Positions 57,153 to 64,000 of a DNA stretch of 64,000 bases are shown piece by piece; positions within the stretch are counted from its first letter, which is position 1; the number at the start of each line of letters is the position of its first letter. The position numbers and the translations under genes were made by a program. Source of the stretch: Paludibacteraceae bacterium (GTDB lineage Bacteria; Bacteroidota; Bacteroidia; Bacteroidales; Paludibacteraceae); assembly GCA_028694915.1 (NCBI GenBank), contig JAQVJY010000004.1, forward strand, positions 1 through 64,000, in the 5' to 3' direction. The notes under the pieces are model-generated. The model did not search any database. It had not been told where the DNA came from and saw nothing but the letters and a program-made list of their open reading frames with translations.

Positions 57153-57449
57153 TTAGCGAAACACAATACTATAGACAATGTTCTTCCCAATAGCGTTATT
57201 AATTTTCTCTATCAGATGCGAACGCTGCATAAACAAATCATTACGTAAAACGGCTGATGTAATGCGTACGTTCAAAGCACCATCTTTGAACTCTAAGTTG
57301 GTAGAATATTGAGCCAACGGACCCAATATTTGCGCCCATGCTTCCTGAACCGACAATTCTGTTAAATGTATAGCCGCCTCATTGCCGTTGGAGCTTAGCG
57401 CCTCACGCAATAAATCAGACGACAGACGTACAACTTCTTTCCTTTGCAT
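57153..57449 (-). CDS. DUF721 domain protein
   Basis: A 98-residue protein of the DUF721/DciA-like group. The conserved region is VQEAWAQILGPLAQYSTNLEF with LNVRITSAVLRNDLFMQRS and ends in a short strand. In bacteria this fold is related to DciA, a loader of the replicative helicase, but small members may differ. It stands alone on the minus strand with terminators on both sides. Function unproven. Confidence 0.82.
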   Translation of the reverse strand: MQRKEVVRLSSDLLREALSSNGNEAAIHLTELSVQEAWAQILGPLAQYSTNLEFKDGALNVRITSAVLRNDLFMQRSHLIEKINNAIGKNIVYSIVFR

Positions 57450-57513
57450 ACAGGTTTATATAATTAGAATATTACAAAGATAATAAAATTATAACAGTTC
57501 TCCTATCGACATA

Positions 57514-57546
57514 AAAAAAGCGCCTGAAAATATCAGGCGCTTTTTT
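57514..57546 (-). terminator. Terminator of the ribosomal protein operon
   Basis: AAAAAAGCGCCTGA and TCAGGCGCTTTTTT pair around AAATA; it lies 17 bases past the rplQ stop codon. Confidence 0.9.
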
Positions 57547-57562
57547 ATATAAAATGAACTTA

Positions 57563-58033
57563 TTATTCAGCAGCTTCTGTTGCAGGAGCTTCAACTACTG
57601 GAGCAGCTTCTACCGCTTTTTTGCTACGACGAGTACGAGTAGCTTTTTTAGCTGAAGTTTCTTTCAACATGTTTTCGTTGTAGTCAACCAACTCAATAAT
57701 ACACATTTCTGCAGCATCACCTTGACGGAATCCTGTACGTAAAATACGTGTATAACCACCTGGGCGATTAGCCACTTTTTGAGAGATTTCACGGAACAAT
57801 TCAGTCACAGCTTCTTTGTTCTGTAATTCGGCAAATACCACGCGACGAGAATTAGTTGAATCCTCTTTACTTTTGGTAATAAGAGGTTCCACAAATTTTC
57901 TCAACGCTTTAGCTTTCGCTGTTGTAGTGGCAATGCGTTTATGTTGAATCAACGAGCATGCCATATTCGCCAACATAGAATTACGGTGCGCTGTTTTACG
58001 ACCTAAATGATTGAATTTTTTATTATGTCTCAT
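57563..58033 (-). CDS. rplQ: Ribosomal protein L17
   Basis: The 156-residue large-subunit protein L17. The core is standard: [38 protein letters not shown] and [19 protein letters not shown]. About 35 extra residues at the C-terminus, rich in Lys then Ala, Glu and Val ([17 protein letters not shown]), form a low-complexity tail as often seen in Bacteroidota. It is the last gene of the operon, six bases after rpoA. Confidence 0.98.
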   Translation of the reverse strand: MRHNKKFNHLGRKTAHRNSMLANMACSLIQHKRIATTTAKAKALRKFVEPLITKSKEDSTNSRRVVFAELQNKEAVTELFREISQKVANRPGGYTRILRTGFRQGDAAEMCIIELVDYNENMLKETSAKKATRTRRSKKAVEAAPVVEAPATEAAE

Positions 58034-58038
58034 GTTTA

Positions 58039-59031
58039 TTAATCTTTATCTAATTTATATTTCGAAAGATCCATGCCAAACGACAAGTTTAAGCTTGCCA
58101 ATTTAGCTTCCAACTCAGTTAATGATTTTTTACCGAAGTTTCTGAATTTCAACAACTCAGGACGAGTGATTTTACACAAAGCACCTAAGGTTTCAATATC
58201 AGCAGCTTTCAAGCAGTTAATGGCACGAACTGAAAGATCGAGATCCACTAATTTACTTTTAAGCATTTGACGCATGTGTAACACTTCTTCATCAAATTCT
58301 TCGTTACCAGCACCTTCTGTTGTATCCAACGCAATTTTATCGTCAGAGAATAACATAAAGTGTTGAATCAAAATACGAGCGGCTTCCTTCAATGCTTCTT
58401 TAGGGTGAATTGAACCGTCAGTATCAATATCCAAAAGCAATTTTTCGTAGTCCGTTTTTTGTTCTACGCGGTAGTTTTCTATCGCATATTTCACATTACG
58501 AATTGGTGTAAAAATTGCATCAATTGGAATAACACCGATTTCATCAGCTACCAATTTATTCTCTTCTGCTGGTAAATAACCACGGCCCTTATTAATTGTC
58601 AATTCCATTTTAAAAGTAGCCGAAACATCCATCTTGCACAAAACAAGTTCAGGATTCAACACTTCAAAATTGGTCAACAATGAATTTAAGTCACCTGCTT
58701 TCACCACTTCGCGACCCGAAACAACTAATGTCAATTTTTCGCCATCAGCCTTATCGTGAGTAGCTTTAAAACGAACTTGTTTCAAGTTGAGGATAATATT
58801 TGTAACATCATCGATTACTCCTGGAATGGTAGCAAATTCGTGATCAACTCCTTCAATTTTAATCGAAGTAATTGCATATCCTTCCAAAGAAGAGAGAAGA
58901 ATGCGGCGCAAAGCATTACCTATAGTAATACCAAATCCGGGTTCCAACGGACGAAATTCAAATTTACCTTGAAAGTCGTTCGCTTCCAACATGATTACCT
59001 TGTCTGGTTTTTGAAATGCTAATATAGCCAT
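58039..59031 (-). CDS. rpoA: RNA polymerase alpha subunit
   Basis: A 330-residue subunit. The N-terminal domain (1-235) with [21 protein letters not shown] nucleates core assembly; the C-terminal domain after residue 250 ([33 protein letters not shown]) touches upstream DNA and activators. Position between rpsD and rplQ is the common bacterial order. Spacings of nine and five bases show close coupling. Confidence 0.99.
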   Translation of the reverse strand: MAILAFQKPDKVIMLEANDFQGKFEFRPLEPGFGITIGNALRRILLSSLEGYAITSIKIEGVDHEFATIPGVIDDVTNIILNLKQVRFKATHDKADGEKLTLVVSGREVVKAGDLNSLLTNFEVLNPELVLCKMDVSATFKMELTINKGRGYLPAEENKLVADEIGVIPIDAIFTPIRNVKYAIENYRVEQKTDYEKLLLDIDTDGSIHPKEALKEAARILIQHFMLFSDDKIALDTTEGAGNEEFDEEVLHMRQMLKSKLVDLDLSVRAINCLKAADIETLGALCKITRPELLKFRNFGKKSLTELEAKLASLNLSFGMDLSKYKLDKD

Positions 59032-59040
59032 ATTCTACAA

Positions 59041-59646
59041 TTATTTAGAGTACAATTCAACGATTAATTGTTCCTTAATGTTTTCAGGAATATCAGCACG
59101 TTCTGGAGTGTGTAAGAACTTACCAGCCATAGCTGTGTTATCCCATTCTAACCAAGGATATTTGCTGTGGTTAAAGCCGTTCAAAGAATCAACGATAACA
59201 GACATTGATTTGTCTTTTTCACGAACTGCAATCACTTGTCCTTGTTTTACTGAATAAGAAGGTATATTCACCACTTCTCCATCTACAGTGATGTGTTTGT
59301 GTGATACCAACTGACGAGCAGCAGAACGTGTTTTAGCGATACCTAAACGATAAACAACGTTATCGAGACGGCATTCTAACAATTTCAACAAAATTTCACC
59401 TGTAATACCAGAGTGTGCTTGAGCTTTTTCAAACAAATTGCGGAATTGTTTTTCTAATACGCCATAGGTATATTTAGCTTTTTGTTTTTCTTTCAACTGA
59501 ACACCATACTCAGACGTTTTACGTTTACGAGTATTACCGTGTTGTCCAGGAGGATAATTTCTACGGGCTTGAGCTTTATCAGGTCCGAAAATTGGTTCAC
59601 CAAATTTGCGAGCAATTTTTGATTTTGGTCCAGTATATCTTGCCAT
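59041..59646 (-). CDS. rpsD: Ribosomal protein S4
   Basis: A 201-residue 16S rRNA-binding assembly protein, [21 protein letters not shown] at its start and the S4 RNA-binding domain at [20 protein letters not shown] to [14 protein letters not shown]. It lacks the N-terminal zinc cysteines found in some S4 proteins. In many bacteria S4 also represses this operon; no pseudoknot was identified here. It is between rpsK and rpoA. Confidence 0.99.
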   Translation of the reverse strand: MARYTGPKSKIARKFGEPIFGPDKAQARRNYPPGQHGNTRKRKTSEYGVQLKEKQKAKYTYGVLEKQFRNLFEKAQAHSGITGEILLKLLECRLDNVVYRLGIAKTRSAARQLVSHKHITVDGEVVNIPSYSVKQGQVIAVREKDKSMSVIVDSLNGFNHSKYPWLEWDNTAMAGKFLHTPERADIPENIKEQLIVELYSK

Positions 59647-59668
59647 TTTTCTTTAATGTTTTAAACTG

Positions 59669-60058
59669 TTATACTCTTCTGCGTTTTGCGGGACGACATC
59701 CATTGTGTGGAAGTGGTGTAACATCGATGATTTCTGTTACTTCGATACCTGCACCGTGTACAGTTCTGATAGCAGATTCGCGACCGTTACCTGGTCCTTT
59801 TACATACGCTTTTACTTTTCTCAAACCAAGATCAAATGCAACTTTGGCACAATCTTGAGCTGCCATTTGAGCAGCATACGGCGTGTTCTTTTTAGAGCCA
59901 CGGAAACCCATTTTACCGGCTGATGACCAGGAGATTACTTGACCTTCGCCATTTGCAAGGGTTACAATGATATTATTAAATGATGAGTGAACGTGTAATT
60001 GTCCGACACCATCTACTTTAACTACCCTTTTCTTGGTTGTTACTGTTTTCTTTGCCAT
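59669..60058 (-). CDS. rpsK: Ribosomal protein S11
   Basis: A 129-residue small-subunit platform protein. Core motifs: [50 protein letters not shown] and the C-terminal [18 protein letters not shown]. It is 27 bases after rpsM and 22 before rpsD. Confidence 0.99.
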   Translation of the reverse strand: MAKKTVTTKKRVVKVDGVGQLHVHSSFNNIIVTLANGEGQVISWSSAGKMGFRGSKKNTPYAAQMAAQDCAKVAFDLGLRKVKAYVKGPGNGRESAIRTVHGAGIEVTEIIDVTPLPHNGCRPAKRRRV

Positions 60059-60085
60059 ATCAACTTCTAATTTTTAAGCAGTTAA

Positions 60086-60466
60086 TTACTTAGTTGCTTT
60101 TTTCTTGTTAGCAACTGTTTTCTTTTTACCTTTACGTGTACGTGCATTGTTTTTAGTACTTTGACCACGAAGTGGCATACCTAAACGGTGACGTACACCT
60201 CTGTAACAACCAATGTCCATCAATCGCTTGATGTTCAATTGTACTTCAGAGCGAAGTTCACCTTCAACTTTGAAGCCCGCGCCAATGATTTCGCGGATTT
60301 TTGCAGCCTGGTCATCAGTCCAATCTTGAACTTTAGTGTTGAGATCAACACCAGCCTCTGCTAAAATCTTGCGTGCACTACTGCGACCTATTCCGTAGAT
60401 ATAAGTCAATCCAACTTCCCCACGTTTGTTTTGGGGTAAATCTACTCCTACAATTCTTATAGCCAT
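60086..60466 (-). CDS. rpsM: Ribosomal protein S13
   Basis: A 126-residue protein at the subunit interface. It has [37 protein letters not shown] and [21 protein letters not shown] with a Lys-rich tail. Position after rpmJ and before rpsK is standard. Confidence 0.99.
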   Translation of the reverse strand: MAIRIVGVDLPQNKRGEVGLTYIYGIGRSSARKILAEAGVDLNTKVQDWTDDQAAKIREIIGAGFKVEGELRSEVQLNIKRLMDIGCYRGVRHRLGMPLRGQSTKNNARTRKGKKKTVANKKKATK

Positions 60467-60482
60467 AAACTGTTTTTTAAAA

Positions 60483-60599
60483 TTACCCTTGACGTTGTTT
60501 CATCTTAGGATTTTTTTTGTTAATAACATACAAGCGTCCTTTTCTACGAACGATTTTGCAATCGTCATTGCGCTTTTTAATAGATGCTCTTACTTTCAT
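60483..60599 (-). CDS. rpmJ: Ribosomal protein L36, zinc-free form
   Basis: A 38-residue protein read from the ATG at 60599: [20 protein letters not shown], then [18 protein letters not shown]. The KVRAS start and KQRQG end are L36. The usual zinc-ribbon CxxC pair and the later Cys and His are missing, leaving one Cys. This matches the C-minus form known from many bacteria. It lies between infA and rpsM as expected. Confidence 0.96.
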   Translation of the reverse strand: MKVRASIKKRNDDCKIVRRKGRLYVINKKNPKMKQRQG

Positions 60600-60621
60600 G
60601 TGATATAATTTTTATGAAAAT

Positions 60622-60840
60622 TTATTTATATCGAAACGATATACGACCCTTTGTCAAGTCGTAAGGCGACATTTCAACTTTTACTCTATCACCAGGAAGA
60701 ATACGAATGTAATGCATACGCATTTTGCCAGAGATATGAGCCGTAATTTCATGCCCATTTTCCAATTCAACGCGGAACATAGCGTTCGACAATGCTTCCA
60801 CTATCGTACCGTCTTGTTCTATTGCTGACTGTTTTGCCAT
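60622..60840 (-). CDS. infA: Translation initiation factor IF-1
   Basis: A 72-residue OB-fold protein that binds the ribosomal A site: [41 protein letters not shown] and [17 protein letters not shown]. It lies four bases after map. Confidence 0.99.
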   Translation of the reverse strand: MAKQSAIEQDGTIVEALSNAMFRVELENGHEITAHISGKMRMHYIRILPGDRVKVEMSPYDLTKGRISFRYK

Positions 60841-60844
60841 AAAT

Positions 60845-61627
60845 TTAATTCAGATTACTTAATACGTTTTCTATAATTCCAAAATCGGAAAGGATATCTG
60901 CTTTCCCTTTTTTAATTGCTACTGCATGTTCAAAATGTGCAGAACATTTTCCATCGATAGTACGAGTGGTCCAACCATCACGTTCGAAGCGTAACTCTTT
61001 ACGACCTAAATTAATCATAGGCTCAATGCAAATAGTCATGCCTGTTTTTAATAATGGACCCGATCCACGGCGACCATAGTTAGGAACCTCTGGAGATTCG
61101 TGCATCTTACGACCCACACCATGACCCACCATTTCACGTACCACACCGTATCCTTGAGCTTCGCAGTGATTTTGAACCGCATACCCTATATCTCCGATAC
61201 GATTACCTTCGATAGCTTGTTCTATACCTTTGAACAAGGAATTTTTAGTGATTTCTAAGAGGTTTCTTATCTCGACACTCACTTCTCCTACGCAAAACGT
61301 ATAAGCTGAGTCGCCAACAAAACCGTTCTTAAAAGTTCCACAATCAATGGATACAATATCACCATCTTTCAAAATTACTTTGTCCGATGGGATACCGTGT
61401 ACCACTTGATCATTTACCGACGTACAAATTGAAGCTGGAAAACCTCCATATCCTTTGAACGCTGGTGTTGCTCCGTTATCTCGAATAAATTCTTCTGCAA
61501 TTTTATCCAGCTGAGCTGTTGTTACGCCAGGCTTCACTAGTTTTGCTAACTCTGCCAAAGTTTTACTAACCAAAAGGTTGCTTTCTCGCAACAACTCAAT
61601 TTCCTCTGCTGTCTTTAAATAGATCAT
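60845..61627 (-). CDS. map: Methionine aminopeptidase, type I
   Basis: A 260-residue enzyme that removes the N-terminal Met from nascent proteins. I chose the ATG at 61627 ([13 protein letters not shown]), four bases past the secY stop. Metal ligands are visible: [21 protein letters not shown] holds two Asp, [12 protein letters not shown] a His, and TICIEPMI and HFEHAVA-type segments the Glu residues. The secY-map-infA order is usual. Confidence 0.98.
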   Translation of the reverse strand: MIYLKTAEEIELLRESNLLVSKTLAELAKLVKPGVTTAQLDKIAEEFIRDNGATPAFKGYGGFPASICTSVNDQVVHGIPSDKVILKDGDIVSIDCGTFKNGFVGDSAYTFCVGEVSVEIRNLLEITKNSLFKGIEQAIEGNRIGDIGYAVQNHCEAQGYGVVREMVGHGVGRKMHESPEVPNYGRRGSGPLLKTGMTICIEPMINLGRKELRFERDGWTTRTIDGKCSAHFEHAVAIKKGKADILSDFGIIENVLSNLN

Positions 61628-61631
61628 TTTA

Positions 61632-62969
61632 TCAATACGCAGCAATAGAGCCTGTGCGACCTTTAATACGACCTGATTTTAATAAGCCATCATAATGTCT
61701 CATTAATAAGTGGCTTTCTACTTGTTGTAAAGTATCAAGCACTACACCTACTAAAATCAACAGTGATGTACCACCATAAAATTGTGCAAAACTACCAGTT
61801 ATACCAAATATGCTTGCAAAAGAAGGCATAATAGCTACCAATGCCAAAAAGAACGATCCTGGCAAAGTAATACGTGACATAATCATGTCAATATATTCGG
61901 CAGTTTTTTTACCTGGTTTTACACCTGGAATAAATCCGTTATTACGTTTCATTTCCTCTGCCATTTGCGTTGGATTGATAGTGATAGCAGTATAAAAATA
62001 GGTAAAAGCAACGATCATAATTGCGAATACAAAATTATACCAAAAACTGGTATTATCCATGAAAACTCGCATAAAGTTACTAACACCTTCTGCATTAAAT
62101 CCAGCGAGCATAATTGGCACCATCATAATGGCTTGCGCAAAGATGATAGGCATTACACCTGCAGCATTTACTTTCAATGGAATATACTGACGTACACCAC
62201 CGTATTGTTTGTTACCAACTACTCGTTTTGCATATTGCACAGGCACTTTACGAGTACCTTGTACTAATAAAATACTAGCAGCAATAACCAATAGCAATAC
62301 AACTATTTCACCAAGGAACATAATCAAACCACCACCAGCGTCGCCTGAACGAGAGATGAACTCTTGAATAATAGCAGCAGGGAAACGAGCGATGATACCA
62401 ATCATAATGATCATGGAAATACCATTACCAATACCTTTATCAGTCATACGCTCACCAAGCCACATCACAAACATAGAGCCAGCACAAAGAATTACTGTTG
62501 AAGAGATGCTAAACCACAAACCCGAAGGTAGTGCAGCACCTGCTTGTCCCAACTGAACGCTTAGGTTAATTAAATAGGAAGGACCTTGTAACAAAAGAAT
62601 CGCAACTGTTAGATAACGAGTTAATTGATTCATTTTGCGACGTCCACTTTCTCCATCTCGTTGCATCTTTTGGAAATAAGGAACTGCTATAGTTAGCAAT
62701 TGAATAACAATAGAGGCTGAGATGTAAGGCATAATTCCTAACGCAAAAATTGAAGCGTTAGAGAACGCACCTCCAGAGAACATATCTAACAACGAAAGCA
62801 ACCCACCGCTTGTTTGTGATTTCAAAGCGGTAAGTGCACTCGGATCAATACCTGGAAGAACGATAAACGAACCAAAACGATAAATTAAAATAAATAAAAT
62901 TGTCGTTAAGATTTTTGAGCGTAAATCCTCAATCTTCCAAATATTTTTAAAAGTCTCTAGTAATTTCAT
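61632..62969 (-). CDS. secY: Protein translocase subunit SecY
   Basis: The 445-residue, ten-helix channel of the Sec system. Marks include FKNIWKIEDLRSKILTTILF, the plug-region GGLLSLLDMFSGGAFSNASIF, GIGNGISMIIMIGI and the cytoplasmic loops with FQKMQRDGESGRRKMNQ and KVPVQYAKRVVG. The final GRTGSIAAY tail is short. It is the route for all the signal-peptide proteins noted in this window. Confidence 0.99.
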   Translation of the reverse strand: MKLLETFKNIWKIEDLRSKILTTILFILIYRFGSFIVLPGIDPSALTALKSQTSGGLLSLLDMFSGGAFSNASIFALGIMPYISASIVIQLLTIAVPYFQKMQRDGESGRRKMNQLTRYLTVAILLLQGPSYLINLSVQLGQAGAALPSGLWFSISSTVILCAGSMFVMWLGERMTDKGIGNGISMIIMIGIIARFPAAIIQEFISRSGDAGGGLIMFLGEIVVLLLVIAASILLVQGTRKVPVQYAKRVVGNKQYGGVRQYIPLKVNAAGVMPIIFAQAIMMVPIMLAGFNAEGVSNFMRVFMDNTSFWYNFVFAIMIVAFTYFYTAITINPTQMAEEMKRNNGFIPGVKPGKKTAEYIDMIMSRITLPGSFFLALVAIMPSFASIFGITGSFAQFYGGTSLLILVGVVLDTLQQVESHLLMRHYDGLLKSGRIKGRTGSIAAY

Positions 62970-62973
62970 TGTA

Positions 62974-63420
62974 TTACAATTTTACTACACTTCCACCAAC
63001 TGCAACGATAGCGTCTTCAGCAGCTTTAGAAAATGCGTGTGCTTCTACTTCTAGTTTAGCAGTCAATGAACCTTTAGCTAAAATTTTAACTAATTGGCTT
63101 TTTGTAATAAAGCCAGCTTGGATTAAAGCCGCTAAATCGATTTTAGTTGCTTTTGTAGCTTCAGCTAATGTTTGAAGGGTATCCAAATTAATAGCTTTGT
63201 ACTCTACACGATTAATATTGTTAAAACCAAACTTAGGCAAACGGCGTTGCAAAGGCATCTGACCGCCTTCGAAACCAATTTTACGTGAGTAACCTGAACG
63301 CGATTTTGCGCCCTTGTGACCACGTGTAGAAGTACCGCCTTTACCAGAACCAGTACCACGACCTAAACGTTTATTGGTTTTTACAGAACCCATTGCGGGT
63401 GTAATGTTACTTAAATTCAT
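62974..63420 (-). CDS. rplO: Ribosomal protein L15
   Basis: A 148-residue large-subunit protein with a Gly/Arg-rich start (KRLGRGTGSGKGGTSTRGHK) and a globular end with VNLDTLQTL-like and FITKSQLVKILAKG segments. It lies four bases before secY. Confidence 0.98.
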   Translation of the reverse strand: MNLSNITPAMGSVKTNKRLGRGTGSGKGGTSTRGHKGAKSRSGYSRKIGFEGGQMPLQRRLPKFGFNNINRVEYKAINLDTLQTLAEATKATKIDLAALIQAGFITKSQLVKILAKGSLTAKLEVEAHAFSKAAEDAIVAVGGSVVKL

Positions 63421-63453
63421 ATCTTTTTTTGTTTAAAGATTTTACCAATGTTA

Positions 63454-63630
63454 TTAGTCTACTATTTTTACCAAGTGTTTCACTTTTTGCACCATTCCTA
63501 AAATAGAAGGTGTAGCTTCGTGCTCAACTACGGCATTCATCTTTTTTAGTCCAAGTGCATCTAAAGTCAATTTTTGAACTTTAGGACATTTGATTCTGCT
63601 TTTTACTTGTTGAATTTTTATTGTTGCCAT
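63454..63630 (-). CDS. rpmD: Ribosomal protein L30
   Basis: A 58-residue protein read from the ATG at 63630: MATIKIQQVKSRIKCPKVQK, with LDALGLKKMNAVVEHEATPS and IVD at the end. It matches L30 and has the usual place between rpsE and rplO. Confidence 0.95.
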   Translation of the reverse strand: MATIKIQQVKSRIKCPKVQKLTLDALGLKKMNAVVEHEATPSILGMVQKVKHLVKIVD

Positions 63631-63642
63631 AATTATCTAGTT

Positions 63643-64000
63643 TTAACCTTTAAACACTTTTTCCATAGAAACACCTCTGTTCTGTGCTACTGTATAAGCA
63701 TCACGCAATTCGCCTAAAGCCGAAAATGTTGCTTTTACCAAGTTGTGAGGGTTAGAAGAACCTTTTGACTTAGCCAAAACGTCTGTTACACCAACACTTT
63801 CAAGAACAGCACGCATAGCACCACCAGCTTTAACACCGGTACCTTGAGATGCAGGGTGAAGAAAAACTTCAGCACCTCCAAAACGAGCGATTTGTTCGTG
63901 AGGGATTGTTCCTTTGTGAACTGGGACACGAATCAAGTTTTTCTTTGCAGCTTCAACGCCTTTAGCGATAGCAGCAGTTACTTCACCAGCTTTACCAAGT
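63643..64000 (-). CDS. rpsE: Ribosomal protein S5 (5' partial)
   Basis: The C-terminal two-thirds of S5; the frame is open to the right window edge, so the start is outside. Seen are [20 protein letters not shown] at the edge, [20 protein letters not shown] and [19 protein letters not shown]. An internal ATG at 63936 is not the start. Next gene is rpmD, 12 bases on. Confidence 0.97.
   Translation of the reverse strand, partial: LGKAGEVTAAIAKGVEAAKKNLIRVPVHKGTIPHEQIARFGGAEVFLHPASQGTGVKAGGAMRAVLESVGVTDVLAKSKGSSNPHNLVKATFSALGELRDAYTVAQNRGVSMEKVFKG

Overview
The window looks like chromosomal DNA from a low-GC member of the Bacteroidota, most likely the order Bacteroidales (inference from gene content). 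Supporting signs are at least a dozen copies of the Bacteroidota -7 promoter element TAnnTTTG, families typical of the phylum (DUF4837, DUF6567, the DUF7033-like polysaccharide deacetylase, GT3-type glycogen synthase beside an alpha-glucan phosphorylase, Wzi-like capsule protein, a protease with a type IX secretion C-terminal domain), an oxygen-sensitive class I fumarase, and the ribosomal gene order rpsE-rpmD-rplO-secY-map-infA-rpmJ-rpsM-rpsK-rpsD-rpoA-rplQ. No insertion sequence, prophage or CRISPR array was seen.

Layout. 1-3.6 kb (+): rlmN (5' end outside the window), a DUF4837 lipoprotein, a small membrane protein, pdxA. 3.6-5.4 kb (+): a TrpB2-type tryptophan synthase beta gene preceded by a complete Trp attenuator (leader peptide with three consecutive Trp codons, antiterminator, terminator). 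5.4-9.0 kb (+): polysaccharide deacetylase and two glycosyltransferases. 9.0-11.1 kb (+): groES-groEL behind a region rich in inverted repeats. 11.2-12.1 kb (+): DUF1295 membrane enzyme. 12.2-20.8 kb (-): an eight-gene surface-polysaccharide operon running from a kelch lipoprotein and a Wzi-like outer-membrane protein through five sugar-transfer genes, one of them a GT2/LPS-kinase fusion, to an O-antigen ligase-like protein. 21.0-22.5 kb (+): two paralogous FKBP isomerases, one cytoplasmic and one a lipoprotein. 22.6-23.5 kb (-): a small lipoprotein and a TM2 protein, followed at 23.55-23.72 kb by a rod-shaped structured-RNA candidate. 23.9-27.5 kb: divergent class I fumarase and acyl-CoA ligase. 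27.7-37.6 kb: a DUF6567 lipoprotein (+), then a minus-strand run of rmuC, a small secreted protein, an M6 protease, an HD-degenerate RelA, cinA, a DUF486 protein and trhA. 37.8-39.6 kb (+): yraN, two tandem tRNA-Asn genes, a PfkB sugar/nucleoside kinase. 39.7-46.7 kb (-): glycogen phosphorylase, glycogen synthase, lon. 46.9-48.9 kb (-): an undecaprenyl-phosphate sugar-1-phosphate transferase and a Sua5/YrdC protein. 49.1-57.1 kb: recJ (+), exosortase-like protein and tsaD (-), tamB (+). 57.2-64 kb (-): a DUF721 protein and the distal half of the ribosomal protein operon, with rpsE cut by the window end.

How the parts relate. Much of the window serves envelope building: lipid-linked sugar start (46.9 kb), sugar addition, LPS phosphorylation and ligation (12.2-20.8 kb), deacetylation (5.4 kb), outer-membrane assembly (TamB) and protein folding or secretion (SecY, FKBPs, T9SS cargo). 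The most unusual items are the Trp attenuator, the rod RNA, a stand-alone copy of the M6 protease propeptide encoded directly before that protease, the GT2-kinase fusion, and the lack of a canonical start codon that would give TamB its full membrane anchor.
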